64,000 nt of DNA. Origin: Halobacillus litoralis. GTDB lineage: Bacteria > Bacillota > Bacilli > Bacillales > Halobacillaceae. Each line of letters begins with the position of its first letter. Positions within the stretch are counted from its first letter, which is position 1. The position numbers were made by a program, and so were the translations under genes. The DNA lies in NCBI RefSeq assembly GCF_020524085.2, contig NZ_CP129016.1, positions 2,722,001-2,786,000 on the forward strand. The letters run 5' to 3'. The notes beneath the pieces are model-generated. The model made no database searches. It saw nothing but the letters and a program-made list of their open reading frames with translations, and was not told where the DNA came from. Below, in pieces: positions 26,664 to 35,759 of the stretch.

Positions 26664-27965
26664 ATGAGAATGTATGACATTATTGTAAAAAAACGCGATG
26701 GCGGGGAATTGACTAAGGAAGAAATCGAATTCTTCGTTGAAGGTTACACAAAAGGTGAGATTCCTGACTATCAGGCCTCTGCTTTTACGATGGCGATTTA
26801 TTTCCGGGGCATGACGGCTGAAGAAACGGCGACGTTGACTCAAGCCATGGTGGACTCTGGTGAAACCATCGACCTCTCAGCGATTGAAGGGAAGAAAGTC
26901 GATAAGCACTCTACTGGTGGCGTAGGAGATAAGGTAACATTCATCGTTGGACCACTAGTCGCTTCTGTCGGCATTCCTGTTGCGAAAATGTCCGGACGTG
27001 GACTTGGGCATACAGGTGGAACACTGGATAAACTAGAGTCCATCAAAGGCCTTGAAATTGAGATGACGAAAGAGAAATTCATCGAGAATGTAAATACCCA
27101 CAAGCTTGCGGTGGCAGGTCAAACCGGGAACCTTGCTCCTGCAGACAAAAAGCTCTATGCACTGAGAGACGTGACGGGTACCGTAAACTCCTTACCACTG
27201 ATCGCTGGTTCCATCATGAGTAAAAAAATTGCATCAGGAGCAGACAGCATTGTGCTTGATGTGAAAACAGGTTCTGGAGCCTTTATGAAAACACTCGAGG
27301 ACTCTGAAGCACTTGCTCGTGAGATGGTGAACATCGGAAATAACCTGGGACGTAACACGGTAGCTGTCATTAGTGACATGAATCAGCCCCTTGGCTATGA
27401 AGTTGGAAATGCGAACGAAATTAAAGAAGCAGCAGAAATTCTTAAAGGGAAGAACGTAGAAGACTTGCGTTTGCTCTCCCTTGAAATTGCTTCCCACATG
27501 GCCGTGCTTGCTGAGAAGTTCTCTTCTTATGAAGAAGCGTATAAAGCAATCGAAGCGAATATCGAAAACGGAAAAGCCTTCCAGTCCCTGCGTACGCTAA
27601 TTGAAGCACAAGGTGGAGACGTTTCTATGATTGATGATCTTGATCGTCTACCTAGAGCGGCTCATGAAATTGAAGTCACGGCGGATCAGGATGGCTACGT
27701 ATCTGCCATTGATGCAGAATCCATCGGCATAGCCGCCATGTATCTTGGAGCCGGCCGTGCTACCAAAGAGGATGAAATCAATCACGGAGTAGGAATCAGT
27801 CTGAAGAAGAAAATCGGCGATCCTGTCAAAGCCGGCGAAGCTCTTGTCGTCTTGATCAGTGATGACGAACAGCCGGATGATTCTATCCAGAAAGTGAAAG
27901 AAGCGTACACGATTTCTGGTGAAAAAGTCGAGAAACCGACATTGATTCACAATATCATTAAATAA
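26664..27965 (+). CDS. pdp: Pyrimidine-nucleoside phosphorylase
   Basis: Dimeric phosphorylase of 433 residues acting on uridine and thymidine. The signature [20 protein letters not shown] is complete, the phosphate loop is [12 protein letters not shown], and the C-terminal alpha/beta domain ends in a lipoyl-like hammerhead fold ([13 protein letters not shown]). Start ATG 26664 has AAAGGGTG upstream. It sits after deoB-pupG, giving a complete nucleoside-salvage run; in B. subtilis pdp lies elsewhere with other deo genes, so the arrangement differs. A strong terminator follows. Confidence 0.95.
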   Translation: MRMYDIIVKKRDGGELTKEEIEFFVEGYTKGEIPDYQASAFTMAIYFRGMTAEETATLTQAMVDSGETIDLSAIEGKKVDKHSTGGVGDKVTFIVGPLVASVGIPVAKMSGRGLGHTGGTLDKLESIKGLEIEMTKEKFIENVNTHKLAVAGQTGNLAPADKKLYALRDVTGTVNSLPLIAGSIMSKKIASGADSIVLDVKTGSGAFMKTLEDSEALAREMVNIGNNLGRNTVAVISDMNQPLGYEVGNANEIKEAAEILKGKNVEDLRLLSLEIASHMAVLAEKFSSYEEAYKAIEANIENGKAFQSLRTLIEAQGGDVSMIDDLDRLPRAAHEIEVTADQDGYVSAIDAESIGIAAMYLGAGRATKEDEINHGVGISLKKKIGDPVKAGEALVVLISDDEQPDDSIQKVKEAYTISGEKVEKPTLIHNIIK

Positions 27966-27977
27966 TTTTTCAAACTT

Positions 27978-28024
27978 AAAAAAGAAGCGGACCGTCTACA
28001 CTCGTAGGTCGGTTCGCTTTTTCT
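27978..28024 (+). terminator. Terminator after pdp
   Basis: A long stem from AAAAAAGAAGCG through CTAC, loop ACTC, GTAG and back to CGCTTTTT, with a few wobbles, then TTTTTC. Confidence 0.8.
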
Positions 28025-28135
28025 TGTCTATCCGAGCCTGTTTTTTTGTAGAGAAGAATAATCGGAGGCGAAGTGGTATTGGATATTCATAAACGGGGAG
28101 GTTCATGATATTATTCTTGTAGAAGGGGGAAAAGG

Positions 28136-28372
28136 ATGTTCCGGGTTTTAGAGGTGATAGTCGCGTCAGCTACTCTTATTCTTTTATTGTCCCATTGGAT
28201 TTTCTCTTTTAACGTAAGCATTGATCTCATAGCACTCGTGTCGGCTTTTTTGTATGTATTCTTAGGCATGCGTTATTTGAAAGAGGATCGTGTCATCAGA
28301 GGAACGATCATTCTTGTTGTTTCGTCCATGATGGCTTTTATCTTCATTGAAAGTTTCATACCCATTACATAG
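28136..28372 (+). CDS. Small three-span membrane protein, DUF3953-like
   Basis: A 78-residue hydrophobic protein with spans at about residues 5-22, 28-46 and 56-74. The sequence GMRYLKEDR after span 2 resembles DUF3953 proteins of bacilli, which have the same size and topology. Start ATG 28136 follows AGAAGGGGGAAAAGG. It lies 13 bp upstream of the HIT gene, so they are probably co-transcribed. Function unknown. Confidence 0.65.
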   Translation: MFRVLEVIVASATLILLLSHWIFSFNVSIDLIALVSAFLYVFLGMRYLKEDRVIRGTIILVVSSMMAFIFIESFIPIT

Positions 28373-28384
28373 GGAGGGGAAGAC

Positions 28385-28771
28385 ATGGATCAATGTATAT
28401 TATGCTCACCAGAAACGGATGAAAAGCAGAAAATCATATTTGAGAATAATTCCTGCTACTTCGTTCAAAAGGATCAGCGTATTTTAAAAGGATCAGGATT
28501 GATTGTCCCCAAATCACATAAAACAACGGTGTTCGACCTTTCGAAAGAAGAGTGGATGGATACACAGGATATGATCCAACAGGTCAAAGAATGGCTGGAT
28601 GACACGCTTCAACCAGACGGCTACAACATTGGTTACAATTGTTACGAAACCGGCGGGCAGCATATTTTCCACGCTCACATGCACATCATCCCCCGCTTCC
28701 AAGACGAACCCCACGCAGGTAAAGGCATCCGCCACTGGCTCAAACAAGAAGAAAACAAACGCCACATTTAA
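28385..28771 (+). CDS. HIT-family nucleotide hydrolase
   Basis: A 128-residue histidine-triad protein. The active-site motif HIFHAHMHIIPR (H-x-H-x-H) is complete, and an N-terminal CILC...C pattern suggests the zinc-binding Hint/galT-like subgroup. Members hydrolyse nucleotide phosphoramidates or dinucleoside polyphosphates. Start ATG 28385 follows AGGGAGGGGAAG. It ends at a strong terminator, after which the second repeat locus begins. The exact substrate is unknown. Confidence 0.9.
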   Translation: MDQCILCSPETDEKQKIIFENNSCYFVQKDQRILKGSGLIVPKSHKTTVFDLSKEEWMDTQDMIQQVKEWLDDTLQPDGYNIGYNCYETGGQHIFHAHMHIIPRFQDEPHAGKGIRHWLKQEENKRHI

Positions 28772-28799
28772 AACACGACCTCCTCAGGTCGTGTTTTTT
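28771..28799 (+). terminator. Terminator after the HIT gene
   Basis: AAACACGACCT / AGGTCGTGTTT with a 4-base loop and T6. It overlaps the last base of the stop codon. Confidence 0.9.
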
Positions 28800-28893
28800 G
28801 TTGTTCACCTTCACCCGTTTTCTACCAAAACGTTCCCTATACTTAAGGGCAAAGTTTCAAGATACCGGTCTTCGTTTGCCATATTGAGAGTCA

Positions 28894-29172
28894 GGGGTGG
28901 TTGGAAAGCCGCTCGCTTTCCTGCGGGGATGACGGAGAGCCTCCTCTAGCTCCGCTCTGCGGGGTCTCACCTGTCCCCCTCGTCCTTTTAGTTATCCGGT
29001 TCCGGCGCCTAGCGGCTAGTGAGACTCCCATCGCTTCTGTACGATAAGTCAACATCGAATCGCTACGCTCTCCGTGTTTCCTTTATCTCCGCCATCTCAG
29101 TCCAGTCCATTCGCCGCTGACCAAAGCGCTTTCACACTTAAAGATAGGAGTATCACCGTTTCCCTCCGCCCC
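28894..29172 (+). repeat. A element, locus 2, long form with mixed arms
   Basis: The left arm GGGGTGGTTGGAAAG is of the A type, but the right arm TTTCCCTCCGCCCC (29159-29172) is of the B type, so the element looks like a recombinant of the two. The core has CTCGCTTTCCTGCGGGG, GAGCCTCCTC, a small hairpin AGC-TCC-GCT and GCGGGGTCTCACC. The insert module follows. Confidence 0.8.
28986..29155 (-). repeat. Insert module, second copy
   Basis: Reverse complement of the module at 17587-17746, with long identical stretches such as GGTTCCGGCGCCTAGCGGCT and ACGATAAGTCAACATCGAAT. It interrupts the repeat element at the same point as in locus 1. Confidence 0.8.
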
Positions 29173-29543
29173 TTGGCCATAAGAGTATCTCGAAACTATT
29201 TCCAGAATAAGCAGCTTTTCAGCTAAAGGAGAGTTGGTGGATTCAACTTTCAAACAGGCAGACATTTGTTTTCTAATGAGATCGAGTTCTTCTTTGTTAG
29301 ATAGCATTGTTGAAGACACTCAATTGGTGTACGTGAGTTCGTTTACCCCATTGCTTGTATGGTAGAACCTAACCCCTATATCGTGGATAGTCGTCTATCA
29401 CTTCTCTACCGAGCGAGCGTGAACCCCTCTGTATCAAGCCACTACTTCTCTAGTGCCATCTGTGGAAGGTTTTTATGATCCACTCTCCTCAATCATATAA
29501 GCCGATGTTTCCATAAGTGATATCGAGAGCCTCACTTGGCAAA

Positions 29544-29728
29544 GGGGCGGAGGGGAATGGCGAGACTCCTGCGGGAAAAGAGTGCTTAGTGAGACCCCAC
29601 AGGACGAAGTCCGAGGAGGATCAAAAGAATAGAGGAAGTTCGATTAAGTTCGGCACGTCCTGTGCCAACATCGAACGACCCCACCTCGTGTGGGGCACCG
29701 CGGAAAGCGAGCTATTCCCCGCAGCCAC
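29544..29728 (-). repeat. B element, locus 2, with a hairpin-rich insert
   Basis: The left arm is GGGGCGGAGGGGAATGGC and the right arm is GCTATTCCCCGCAGCC. The core reads ACTCCTGCGGGAAAAGAGTG, GTGAGACCCC, hairpin GGAC-GAA-GTCC and GAGGAGG, then a 77-bp insert, then CGCGGAAAGCGAG. Confidence 0.8.
29621..29697. repeat. Hairpin-rich insert inside the locus 2 B element
   Basis: A cloverleaf-like set of stems: GTTCGAT (29638-29644) with ATCGAAC (29670-29676), enclosing GGCAC/GTGCC, then CCCCAC/GTGGGG (29679-29684 and 29690-29695). It is not a tRNA: there is no anticodon arm, T-loop or acceptor. Confidence 0.6.
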
Positions 29729-29860
29729 GATCCACAGCACAAAAGTCTTGATATCATGTTGCCATATTGTTGAATGCCTAGAGGTGCTGTCTTGGATTAT
29801 GTATAGAAGATGATGGTAAGGGAATGCTAGGGTCACTTAAAGCAATGGGAGGTTTTGGTT

Positions 29861-31036
29861 ATGAAAAAAATGATGGGTGTGTGTCTCGCTCTTTGTTTAG
29901 TTGTCTCACTTTTTCCGTTAAACATGACATTTGCAGAAGAAAGGGAGTCAACAGAAATCGTCAATTCGGCGAAGTCCGCGATATTGATGGAGAAGAACAG
30001 TGGGATGACGCTTTATGATAAGGATTCAAATAAAAAGCTGCCCCCTGCGAGTATGACGAAGGTCATGACGCTGTTGTTGATCATGGAAGAACTCGATAAA
30101 GGTGGCATCAAACTGGATGAAAAAGTCCGTATTAGTGAACACGCCGCTTCTATGGGAGGGTCTCAAATCTTCCTTGAAGCTGGGGAAGAGATGACTGTTG
30201 AAGATTTGCTCAAAGGGATTGCTGTAGCATCTGGAAATGATGCGAGTGTCGCTATGGCTGAACGGATTGCCGGCAGCGAAAAAGAGTTTGTGGCTCAAAT
30301 GAACAAAAAAGCGAAAGATCTCGGTTTGAAGAATACACAATTCCAAAACCCGACAGGTCTTCCAGCTGAAGGTCACTTCAGTACAGCTCATGATATGGCT
30401 GTCATGGCGAGAGAATTACTACTTCATGATGAAGTAACGAATTACACAAAAATTTATGATGATTATTTACGAAAAGGGCAGGAAAATGAATTCTGGTTAG
30501 TCAACACGAACAAGTTGATTAAGAATTACCCAGGAATGGACGGATTGAAAACAGGTTATACAAGTGAAGCGAAATATTGTCTCACGGCTTCTGCTAAACG
30601 AGACGATATGCATATGATCGCCGTAGTTATGGGAGCAGAAAATCCGAAAATGAGGAACTCGGATGTGACAAGCCTATTGGATTACGGGTTCAGTCAATAT
30701 GAGGGTGTGAAACTCTATTCTAAAGATGACACGATGAAAACGATGAAAATCACACGAGGGAAACCTCTGGAGTTGAACCTTTCCCCGGAAAAAGATGTCG
30801 TCGTTCTGAAGAAGAAAAATGACAAGAAGAGCAAATATGAAACGGAATTGAAAGTAGCGGAAAAATCAGACCTTCCATTGGAAAAAGGAGCCCATATGGG
30901 ATGGGTGATCGTGAAGAACGGAGATCAGGAAGTCGCTAAAGTCCGTTTGGAAACATCCGAGAACGTGGAGAAAGCAGGTTTCCCTGCCCTATGGCAGCGT
31001 TCATGGAAGAATTTGACGAGCTTTCAGAGGTTTTAG
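29861..31036 (+). CDS. dacF: D-alanyl-D-alanine carboxypeptidase DacF
   Basis: Penicillin-binding protein 5-type carboxypeptidase of 391 residues that trims peptidoglycan stem peptides, here in the forespore. A signal peptide covers about residues 1-25. The active-site motifs are SMTK (64-67), SGN (124-126) and KTG (230-232), and a C-terminal beta-rich PBP5 domain follows. Start ATG 29861 follows GGGAGG. Position just before spoIIAA identifies it as dacF rather than dacA or dacB. Relatives are expressed from forespore promoters; I did not find a convincing one here. Confidence 0.93.
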   Translation: MKKMMGVCLALCLVVSLFPLNMTFAEERESTEIVNSAKSAILMEKNSGMTLYDKDSNKKLPPASMTKVMTLLLIMEELDKGGIKLDEKVRISEHAASMGGSQIFLEAGEEMTVEDLLKGIAVASGNDASVAMAERIAGSEKEFVAQMNKKAKDLGLKNTQFQNPTGLPAEGHFSTAHDMAVMARELLLHDEVTNYTKIYDDYLRKGQENEFWLVNTNKLIKNYPGMDGLKTGYTSEAKYCLTASAKRDDMHMIAVVMGAENPKMRNSDVTSLLDYGFSQYEGVKLYSKDDTMKTMKITRGKPLELNLSPEKDVVVLKKKNDKKSKYETELKVAEKSDLPLEKGAHMGWVIVKNGDQEVAKVRLETSENVEKAGFPALWQRSWKNLTSFQRF

Positions 31037-31062
31037 CATTTTCCCACTAGTTATGTTTTTGA

Positions 31063-31091
31063 GCAGGAAATGACAGCGAAAAGTACGAAAA
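31063..31091 (+). promoter_or_regulatory. Candidate sigma-H promoter of the spoIIA operon
   Basis: GCAGGAAAT (31063-31071) fits the sigma-H -35 (RnAGGAWWW); about 11-12 bases later GTACGAAAA is a fair -10. The position between dacF and spoIIAA is where the sigma-H promoter lies in B. subtilis. Confidence 0.45.
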
Positions 31092-31130
31092 GACATAGTG
31101 ACTCTTATAAAGTCAGAGGAGGTAATTCAC

Positions 31131-31496
31131 TTGAGTCTTCAAGTTAATTTTGCTGTCAGAGAGAATGTTTTGCTCGTCCGATTAAATGGGGAGCTGGATC
31201 ATCATGAAGCCACAACGCTTCGGGAAGCTTGGCAGAAGGAGCTCGCGAACAACGGTGTCGAACATGTGATTGTCAATTTAAAAAAATTGTCCTTCATGGA
31301 TAGTTCAGGCCTTGGTGTGATGCTCGGTCGTTATAAAGAAGTACAAGCGAAAGGGAACGAAATGGTGCTTTGTTCGATTTCGCCTGAGGTTCGGAGATTG
31401 TTTGATATGTCGGGAATGTTCAAAATCATGAAGCTCGTGGATGATGAGGCATCCGCGCTTGAGATGTTGGGGGTGGCATCATGCGAAATGAAATGA
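31131..31496 (+). CDS. spoIIAA: Anti-sigma F factor antagonist SpoIIAA
   Basis: A STAS-domain protein of 121 residues that, when dephosphorylated by SpoIIE, binds SpoIIAB and frees sigma-F in the forespore. The phosphorylated serine is Ser58 in FMDSSGLGV, as in B. subtilis. Start TTG 31131 has AGAGGAGG 7 bases upstream; the upstream extension to 31098 is rejected. It overlaps spoIIAB by 16 bases, indicating tight translational coupling. Confidence 0.96.
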   Translation: MSLQVNFAVRENVLLVRLNGELDHHEATTLREAWQKELANNGVEHVIVNLKKLSFMDSSGLGVMLGRYKEVQAKGNEMVLCSISPEVRRLFDMSGMFKIMKLVDDEASALEMLGVASCEMK

Positions 31497-31921
31497 CCCT
31501 GGAGTTTACGAGTGTAAGTGAAAATGAATCTCTTGCCCGCTTATCTGTTGCCGCTTTTGTCAGCCAAATCAATCCGACGATGGAAGAGCTTACGGATATT
31601 AAAACCGTCGTCTCTGAAGCTGTCACGAATGCCATCATCCATGGTTATGAAGAGAAAAGTGATGAGAAAGTCATGCTTACTTGCGCTATTGATGACGGAG
31701 AAATCGAATTGATCATCCAAGATCGCGGTCACGGAATTGAGAATATCGAGATCGCCAAAGAACCGCTCTACACGTCAAAACCGGAATGGGAACGCTCGGG
31801 AATGGGTTTTACCATCATGGAGAATTTCATGGATCGCGTAGACATTACTTCAGAGCCCGGGGTCGGAACGACGATCCGAATGACTAAGCAGTTGACGTCA
31901 ACCCGCGCTTTGTGCAATTGA
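31481..31921 (+). CDS. spoIIAB: Anti-sigma F factor SpoIIAB
   Basis: A GHKL-fold serine kinase and anti-sigma factor of 146 residues that holds sigma-F inactive and phosphorylates SpoIIAA. The N box is in [17 protein letters not shown], the G1 box in DRGHGIENI and the G2 box in [15 protein letters not shown]. Nearly every position of these boxes matches B. subtilis SpoIIAB. Start ATG 31481 overlaps the end of spoIIAA; sigF follows after 10 bases. The three genes form the spoIIA operon. Confidence 0.96.
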   Translation: MRNEMTLEFTSVSENESLARLSVAAFVSQINPTMEELTDIKTVVSEAVTNAIIHGYEEKSDEKVMLTCAIDDGEIELIIQDRGHGIENIEIAKEPLYTSKPEWERSGMGFTIMENFMDRVDITSEPGVGTTIRMTKQLTSTRALCN

Positions 31922-31931
31922 GGCGCCGCTT

Positions 31932-32678
31932 ATGAGCGATACGACAAAAGAACGTCTGTCCGACAAAGATGTCAAAGAGCTGATCAAAAAGAGTCAGGCG
32001 GGCGATCAAGAGGCGAGGGACTTTTTAGTTGAAAAAAATACCCGTCTCGTATGGTCGGTCGTCCAGCGATATCTCAGACGTGGATACGATCAGGATGATC
32101 TGTATCAAATCGGCTGTATCGGCCTGCTCAAATCGATTGACAAATTCGATTTGAGTTATGATGTGCGTTTTTCAACGTATGCCGTACCCATGATCATTGG
32201 TGAAATTCAGCGTTTTATTCGTGATGATGGCAGTGTGAAAGTAAGCCGTAGTTTAAAAGAACTGAATCATAAGGTCCGTGCCAAAAAAGAAGAGCTTTTA
32301 AAGGAATATGGACGCTCGCCGACAGTTAATGAGCTGGCAGATGCGTTGGGTCTGACAAGGGAGGAAATCGTCCAGGCGGAGGAAGTTGGACGAACCCCTC
32401 AGTCCATTTATGAAACGGTTTATGAGAATGAAGGCGACCCGATCACGCTCGTCGATCAGATTGCCGAAGAGGAAAGCAACTGGTTCGATCATCTCACCCT
32501 GCAGGACGTGATGAGTAAACTGGACAAGAGGGAACGGCTCATTATTTACTTGCGATATTACAAAGATCAAACGCAGACCGAAGTGGCGGAGCGCTTGGGC
32601 ATATCGCAAGTACAAGTATCACGGTTGGAAAAGAAAATCCTAGCTGATATGAAAGAAACAATGAATGATACCAGCTGA
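31932..32678 (+). CDS. sigF: RNA polymerase sigma-F factor
   Basis: The first forespore-specific sigma factor, 248 residues. Region 2 contains GYDQDDLYQIGCIGLLKSID and RFSTYAVPMIIGEIQRF; region 3 VSRSLKELNHKVR; region 4 ends in an HTH (TEVAERLGISQVQVSRLEKK). Start ATG 31932 follows GAGGCG after the spoIIAB stop. A strong terminator follows the stop codon, so spoVA must have its own promoter. Confidence 0.96.
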   Translation: MSDTTKERLSDKDVKELIKKSQAGDQEARDFLVEKNTRLVWSVVQRYLRRGYDQDDLYQIGCIGLLKSIDKFDLSYDVRFSTYAVPMIIGEIQRFIRDDGSVKVSRSLKELNHKVRAKKEELLKEYGRSPTVNELADALGLTREEIVQAEEVGRTPQSIYETVYENEGDPITLVDQIAEEESNWFDHLTLQDVMSKLDKRERLIIYLRYYKDQTQTEVAERLGISQVQVSRLEKKILADMKETMNDTS

Positions 32679-32680
32679 TG

Positions 32681-32709
32681 GCTGTACCTCAAGAGGTACA
32701 GCTTTTTTT
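32681..32709 (+). terminator. Terminator after sigF
   Basis: GCTGTACCTC / GAGGTACAGC stem followed by T7, three bases after the sigF stop. Confidence 0.9.
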
Positions 32710-32795
32710 ATGGTCACAGAAAAATTCGGATGATGAACGGTTCAAGGCGTTTCGTTCCACCATTTCTCTCACTATTCAATCTCCGAGGACTCTTC

Positions 32796-32824
32796 GTATG
32801 ATTTTTACGTTCTCACACATAATA
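32796..32824 (+). promoter_or_regulatory. Sigma-G-like promoter of spoVA
   Basis: GTATG (32796-32800, fits GNATR), a 17-bp spacer and CATAATA (32818-32824, fits CATWMTA). It lies 36 bp before the spoVAA start. spoVA is a known sigma-G operon in B. subtilis. Confidence 0.7.
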
Positions 32825-32859
32825 AGTCTAAGAAAATTCATACAGGGGAGGCGGTAGGA

Positions 32860-33477
32860 TTGGCGACTCCTGTCTATATTCGTATAAAACAATCGATTTA
32901 TGTTCAACCTTTGGCAAAAATTCGTTTGCAGGATGTGGCTCGTGTAACGGGTCAAAAGCGTCATAAACCTGTCTTGGAGCAGATGGTCTTACATCAAGTG
33001 ACAGAAGAGGATCATAATATCGTGGTCATTGACTCTTTCATGATCATTGAACAAGTGATTGAGAAATTCCCGGAGCTTGAAGTTGAACTGATCGGCCCGA
33101 ATCAATGCGTGGTTCATGTGGAGAAACACCAGAAGCAGCCGTCTCCTCTCTTAATCAGCGCGATATGGATCCTGCTATTTATCGGGGCAGCGATGGCGAT
33201 TATGAACTTCCATTATGATGTGAGCATGCAGGCCGTTCAACAGAAGTTGCATTTTATGTTGACGGGAGAGAAAGTGGAACATCCATTATGGATTCAGGTG
33301 CCGTATTCCATAGGTCTTGGAATTGGAATGATTTTATTTTTTAACCACTGGTTTCAAAAACGGTTCAATGAAGAACCGAGTCCGATGGAAGTAGAGATAT
33401 TCAATTATCAGGAAGACCTCGACCATTACGTGGCCATTAAGGAGAATAAGGTGGAAAAACAGGATGTGGATCGTTGA
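32860..33477 (+). CDS. spoVAA: Stage V sporulation protein AA
   Basis: First gene of the spoVA operon, whose products move dipicolinic acid into the forespore and out again at germination. It has 205 residues: a soluble N-terminal part (about 1-95) and two C-terminal spans (about 98-118 and 143-160), then an acidic tail. Start TTG 32860 has GGGGAGGCGG upstream. It overlaps spoVAB by 14 bases. A sigma-G-type promoter precedes it. Confidence 0.93.
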   Translation: MATPVYIRIKQSIYVQPLAKIRLQDVARVTGQKRHKPVLEQMVLHQVTEEDHNIVVIDSFMIIEQVIEKFPELEVELIGPNQCVVHVEKHQKQPSPLLISAIWILLFIGAAMAIMNFHYDVSMQAVQQKLHFMLTGEKVEHPLWIQVPYSIGLGIGMILFFNHWFQKRFNEEPSPMEVEIFNYQEDLDHYVAIKENKVEKQDVDR

Positions 33478-33874
33478 AGTACTCATTGGGCTTGCTGCTG
33501 GTATTGCTGTCGGAACCGGCTTCGTCGCTTTTTTGACAGTGCTTGGGATTGTACCCAGGCTCATGCAGTTGAGCCATTCAGAGTCCAAACTCCGTAGTTA
33601 TGAAATGGCCGTGATTTTAGGTGTTTTTGCAGGGATTTATCTTTCATTTGGAGATGGCCCCGTGAAAATGACATTGATTGGACTTGTGATATGGGGGCTT
33701 TTTCATGGCATTTTCGTAGGAATGTTAGCTGCTGCTCTTACAGAGGTCTTAAACGTCTTTCCCCTGTTATTTAAACGAATCGGTGTGGATGGCTTTCTAT
33801 TTACACTTTTAATGGCTCTGGTCCTTGGGAAAATTGCGGGGTCGTTGTTTCAATGGATTATTTTTGTCAGGTGA
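33464..33874 (+). CDS. spoVAB: Stage V sporulation protein AB
   Basis: A 136-residue integral membrane protein with about four spans (residues 3-25, 46-62, 66-88, 110-133), part of the SpoVA channel set. The N-terminal span contains GLAAGIAVGTGFVAFL, typical of the family. Start ATG 33464 lies inside the 3' end of spoVAA and is probably coupled to it, since only a weak CAGG precedes it. spoVAC follows after 26 bp. Confidence 0.93.
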   Translation: MWIVEVLIGLAAGIAVGTGFVAFLTVLGIVPRLMQLSHSESKLRSYEMAVILGVFAGIYLSFGDGPVKMTLIGLVIWGLFHGIFVGMLAAALTEVLNVFPLLFKRIGVDGFLFTLLMALVLGKIAGSLFQWIIFVR

Positions 33875-33900
33875 ACGATGTGTGATTAGGAGGAAACCGT

Positions 33901-34359
33901 GTGGATAAACAACCACTGAACGAGAAGAATTTTGATAAAGCGAGAAAATCGTACCAGCCGAAACCACCCTATGTAATGAATTGTTTGAAAGCATTTATCG
34001 TGGGTGGGTTGATCTGTGTGTTTGGTGAACTTCTGACACAAATGTATATCCACTGGTTCGATTATAGCGAAAAGAATGCCATCAACCCGACGGTAGCGAC
34101 TTTAATCCTTCTATCTGCGCTCGCTACAGGGTTTGGTGTTTATGATAAACTCGGACAGTTTGCTGGAGCCGGATCGGCGGTCCCTGTGACTGGATTTGCA
34201 AATTCTATTACTTCAGCCGCTCTCGAGCATAAATCCGAAGGTCTTGTGCTAGGGGTTGCAACGAATTTGTTCAAGTTAGCAGGTTCGGTCATTGTATTCG
34301 GTGTCGTTGCTGCTTATGTACTGGGAATGATTCGTTACGTGTGGTCGCTTATTTTTTAG
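33901..34359 (+). CDS. spoVAC: Stage V sporulation protein AC
   Basis: A 152-residue membrane protein of the SpoVAC/SpoVAEB family, a mechanosensitive-type channel component for dipicolinate. Signature segments are FIVGGLICVFGELL and the loop YDKLGQFAGAGSAVPVTGF, which recurs in the paralogue SpoVAE. Start GTG 33901 has AGGAGG seven bases upstream. spoVAD begins 12 bp after its stop. Confidence 0.95.
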   Translation: MDKQPLNEKNFDKARKSYQPKPPYVMNCLKAFIVGGLICVFGELLTQMYIHWFDYSEKNAINPTVATLILLSALATGFGVYDKLGQFAGAGSAVPVTGFANSITSAALEHKSEGLVLGVATNLFKLAGSVIVFGVVAAYVLGMIRYVWSLIF

Positions 34360-34371
34360 GAGGAAAAGCAT

Positions 34372-35388
34372 ATGGGTAAAACGGGAACACAATCATGGAC
34401 ATTTACAGAACCTGTGTACTTACAATCCACGGGTACGGCTGTCGGACCGATGGAAGGCGAAGGCCCGCTGAAAGAAACGTTCGACGTCATTCATGAAGAA
34501 CTTCATTGTGGAGAATCCAACTGGGAGCTTGCCGAACGTAAATTGATGACGGATGCAGTGTACACGTGTTTGCAAAAAGCAGGGATCGACCAGTCCAATA
34601 TCGATTTGTTTTTAGCTGGGGATCTGTTGAACCAAAACGTCACGGGGAACTATGTGGCAAGACAATTAGGCATTCCTGTACTAGGGATGTTCGGGGCGTG
34701 TTCGACGAGTATGGAAACCCTTGCGACAGGAGCTGCACTCGTTTCGTCTGGATACGCCAAACAAGCGTTGGTGGCTGTTAGTTCTCACAACTGTACAGCT
34801 GAGCGTCAGTTTCGCTACCCAACGGAATATGGAGGACAAAAGCCGAAAACCGCTACATTTACTGTGACGGGAAGTGGTGCAGCCATCCTTTCGAAAACAC
34901 CTTCGAAAATCAAGGTGGAAGCGGCAACCATAGGGAAGGTCATGGATTATAGTGTCAAGGATCCTTTTGATATGGGATCAGCAATGGCTCCAGCCGCTTG
35001 GGACACGATTAAAACGCATCTGGAAGACATGGGACGAGTGCCCGGAGATTATGATGTCATCGCAACCGGTGACTTGTCTGCAGTGGGAACGCCCATTCTT
35101 AAAGATTTGATGAAACAGGATGGCTATGACATCAGTGATGTTCATAAAGATTGTGGACTACTGGTCTATCACAGCGATCAACCTGTCTTCGCAGGCGGAA
35201 GCGGGTGCGCATGCTCAGCGGTCGTCACTTATGGGAAAATTGTGCAGGATTTAATAAGTGGGAAGTACAATCGTGTGTTGATTGTTGCGACAGGTGCACT
35301 CATGAGTCCGATGATGCTTCAACAGAAGGAATCGATTCCAGGGATCGCTCACGCCGTTGTTCTCTCGAGAGGGGAGGGGGGATCATGA
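34372..35388 (+). CDS. spoVAD: Stage V sporulation protein AD
   Basis: A soluble thiolase-fold protein of 338 residues that binds dipicolinate on the surface of the inner spore membrane. The segment [20 protein letters not shown] corresponds to the thiolase nucleophile region. The C-terminus is the second thiolase half. Start ATG 34372 follows TTAGGAGGAAAAGC. The stop overlaps the spoVAE start (ATGA), so both are coupled. Confidence 0.95.
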   Translation: MGKTGTQSWTFTEPVYLQSTGTAVGPMEGEGPLKETFDVIHEELHCGESNWELAERKLMTDAVYTCLQKAGIDQSNIDLFLAGDLLNQNVTGNYVARQLGIPVLGMFGACSTSMETLATGAALVSSGYAKQALVAVSSHNCTAERQFRYPTEYGGQKPKTATFTVTGSGAAILSKTPSKIKVEAATIGKVMDYSVKDPFDMGSAMAPAAWDTIKTHLEDMGRVPGDYDVIATGDLSAVGTPILKDLMKQDGYDISDVHKDCGLLVYHSDQPVFAGGSGCACSAVVTYGKIVQDLISGKYNRVLIVATGALMSPMMLQQKESIPGIAHAVVLSRGEGGS

Positions 35389-35735
35389 CATTTTTATGGG
35401 CGTTTATCGTCGGGGGAAGCATTTGCGTGATCGGACAAATATTATTGGATGTCTTCAAATTGACACCTGCCCATGTGATGTCTTCCTTTGTTGTAGCTGG
35501 TGCAGTCCTGGATGCTTTTGATCTCTATGACAATCTTATTGAATTTGCTGGGGCAGGAGCGACCGTACCGATTACAAGTTTTGGGCATTCGCTTTTGCAT
35601 GGAGCGATGGAACAAGCGGATGAACATGGCTTTATCGGAGTTGCCGTAGGAATTTTCGAATTGACATCTGCAGGTATTGCATCAGCCATATTGTTTGGCT
35701 TTATCGTTGCTGTGATTTTCAAACCTAAAGGATAA
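35385..35735 (+). CDS. spoVAE: Stage V sporulation protein AE (SpoVAEB type)
   Basis: A 116-residue, about four-span paralogue of SpoVAC with [14 protein letters not shown] and [20 protein letters not shown]. It forms the membrane channel with SpoVAC. Start ATG 35385 sits in an ATGA overlap with spoVAD, after GGGGAGGGGGG. Only 24 bp separate it from spoVAF, so no spoVAEA gene is present at the place it has in B. subtilis. Confidence 0.93.
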   Translation: MTFLWAFIVGGSICVIGQILLDVFKLTPAHVMSSFVVAGAVLDAFDLYDNLIEFAGAGATVPITSFGHSLLHGAMEQADEHGFIGVAVGIFELTSAGIASAILFGFIVAVIFKPKG

Positions 35736-35759
35736 ATCGAGATCAAGGAGTGGAGGTTT

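Larger units (their letters stand above)
28870..29800. repeat. Structured repeat locus 2 (long A element, spacer, B element with extra module)
   Basis: It occupies most of the 1.09-kb gap between the HIT and dacF genes. An A-side element with the shared insert module (28894-29172) and a B element (29544-29728) flank a spacer of about 370 bp. The spacer keeps traces seen at other loci (CCCCTCTGTATCA; TTTCC..TCGAGA before B). No reading frame in it has a binding site or a recognisable protein. Confidence 0.85.

Noticed and set aside
29621..29697. tRNA-like cloverleaf
   Set aside because: The stems have the wrong sizes and order, with no anticodon loop, T-loop or acceptor end.
29517..29813. 98-residue frame inside repeat locus 2
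   Set aside because: It runs through the B element and its hairpin insert; the translation is low-complexity and matches no family.
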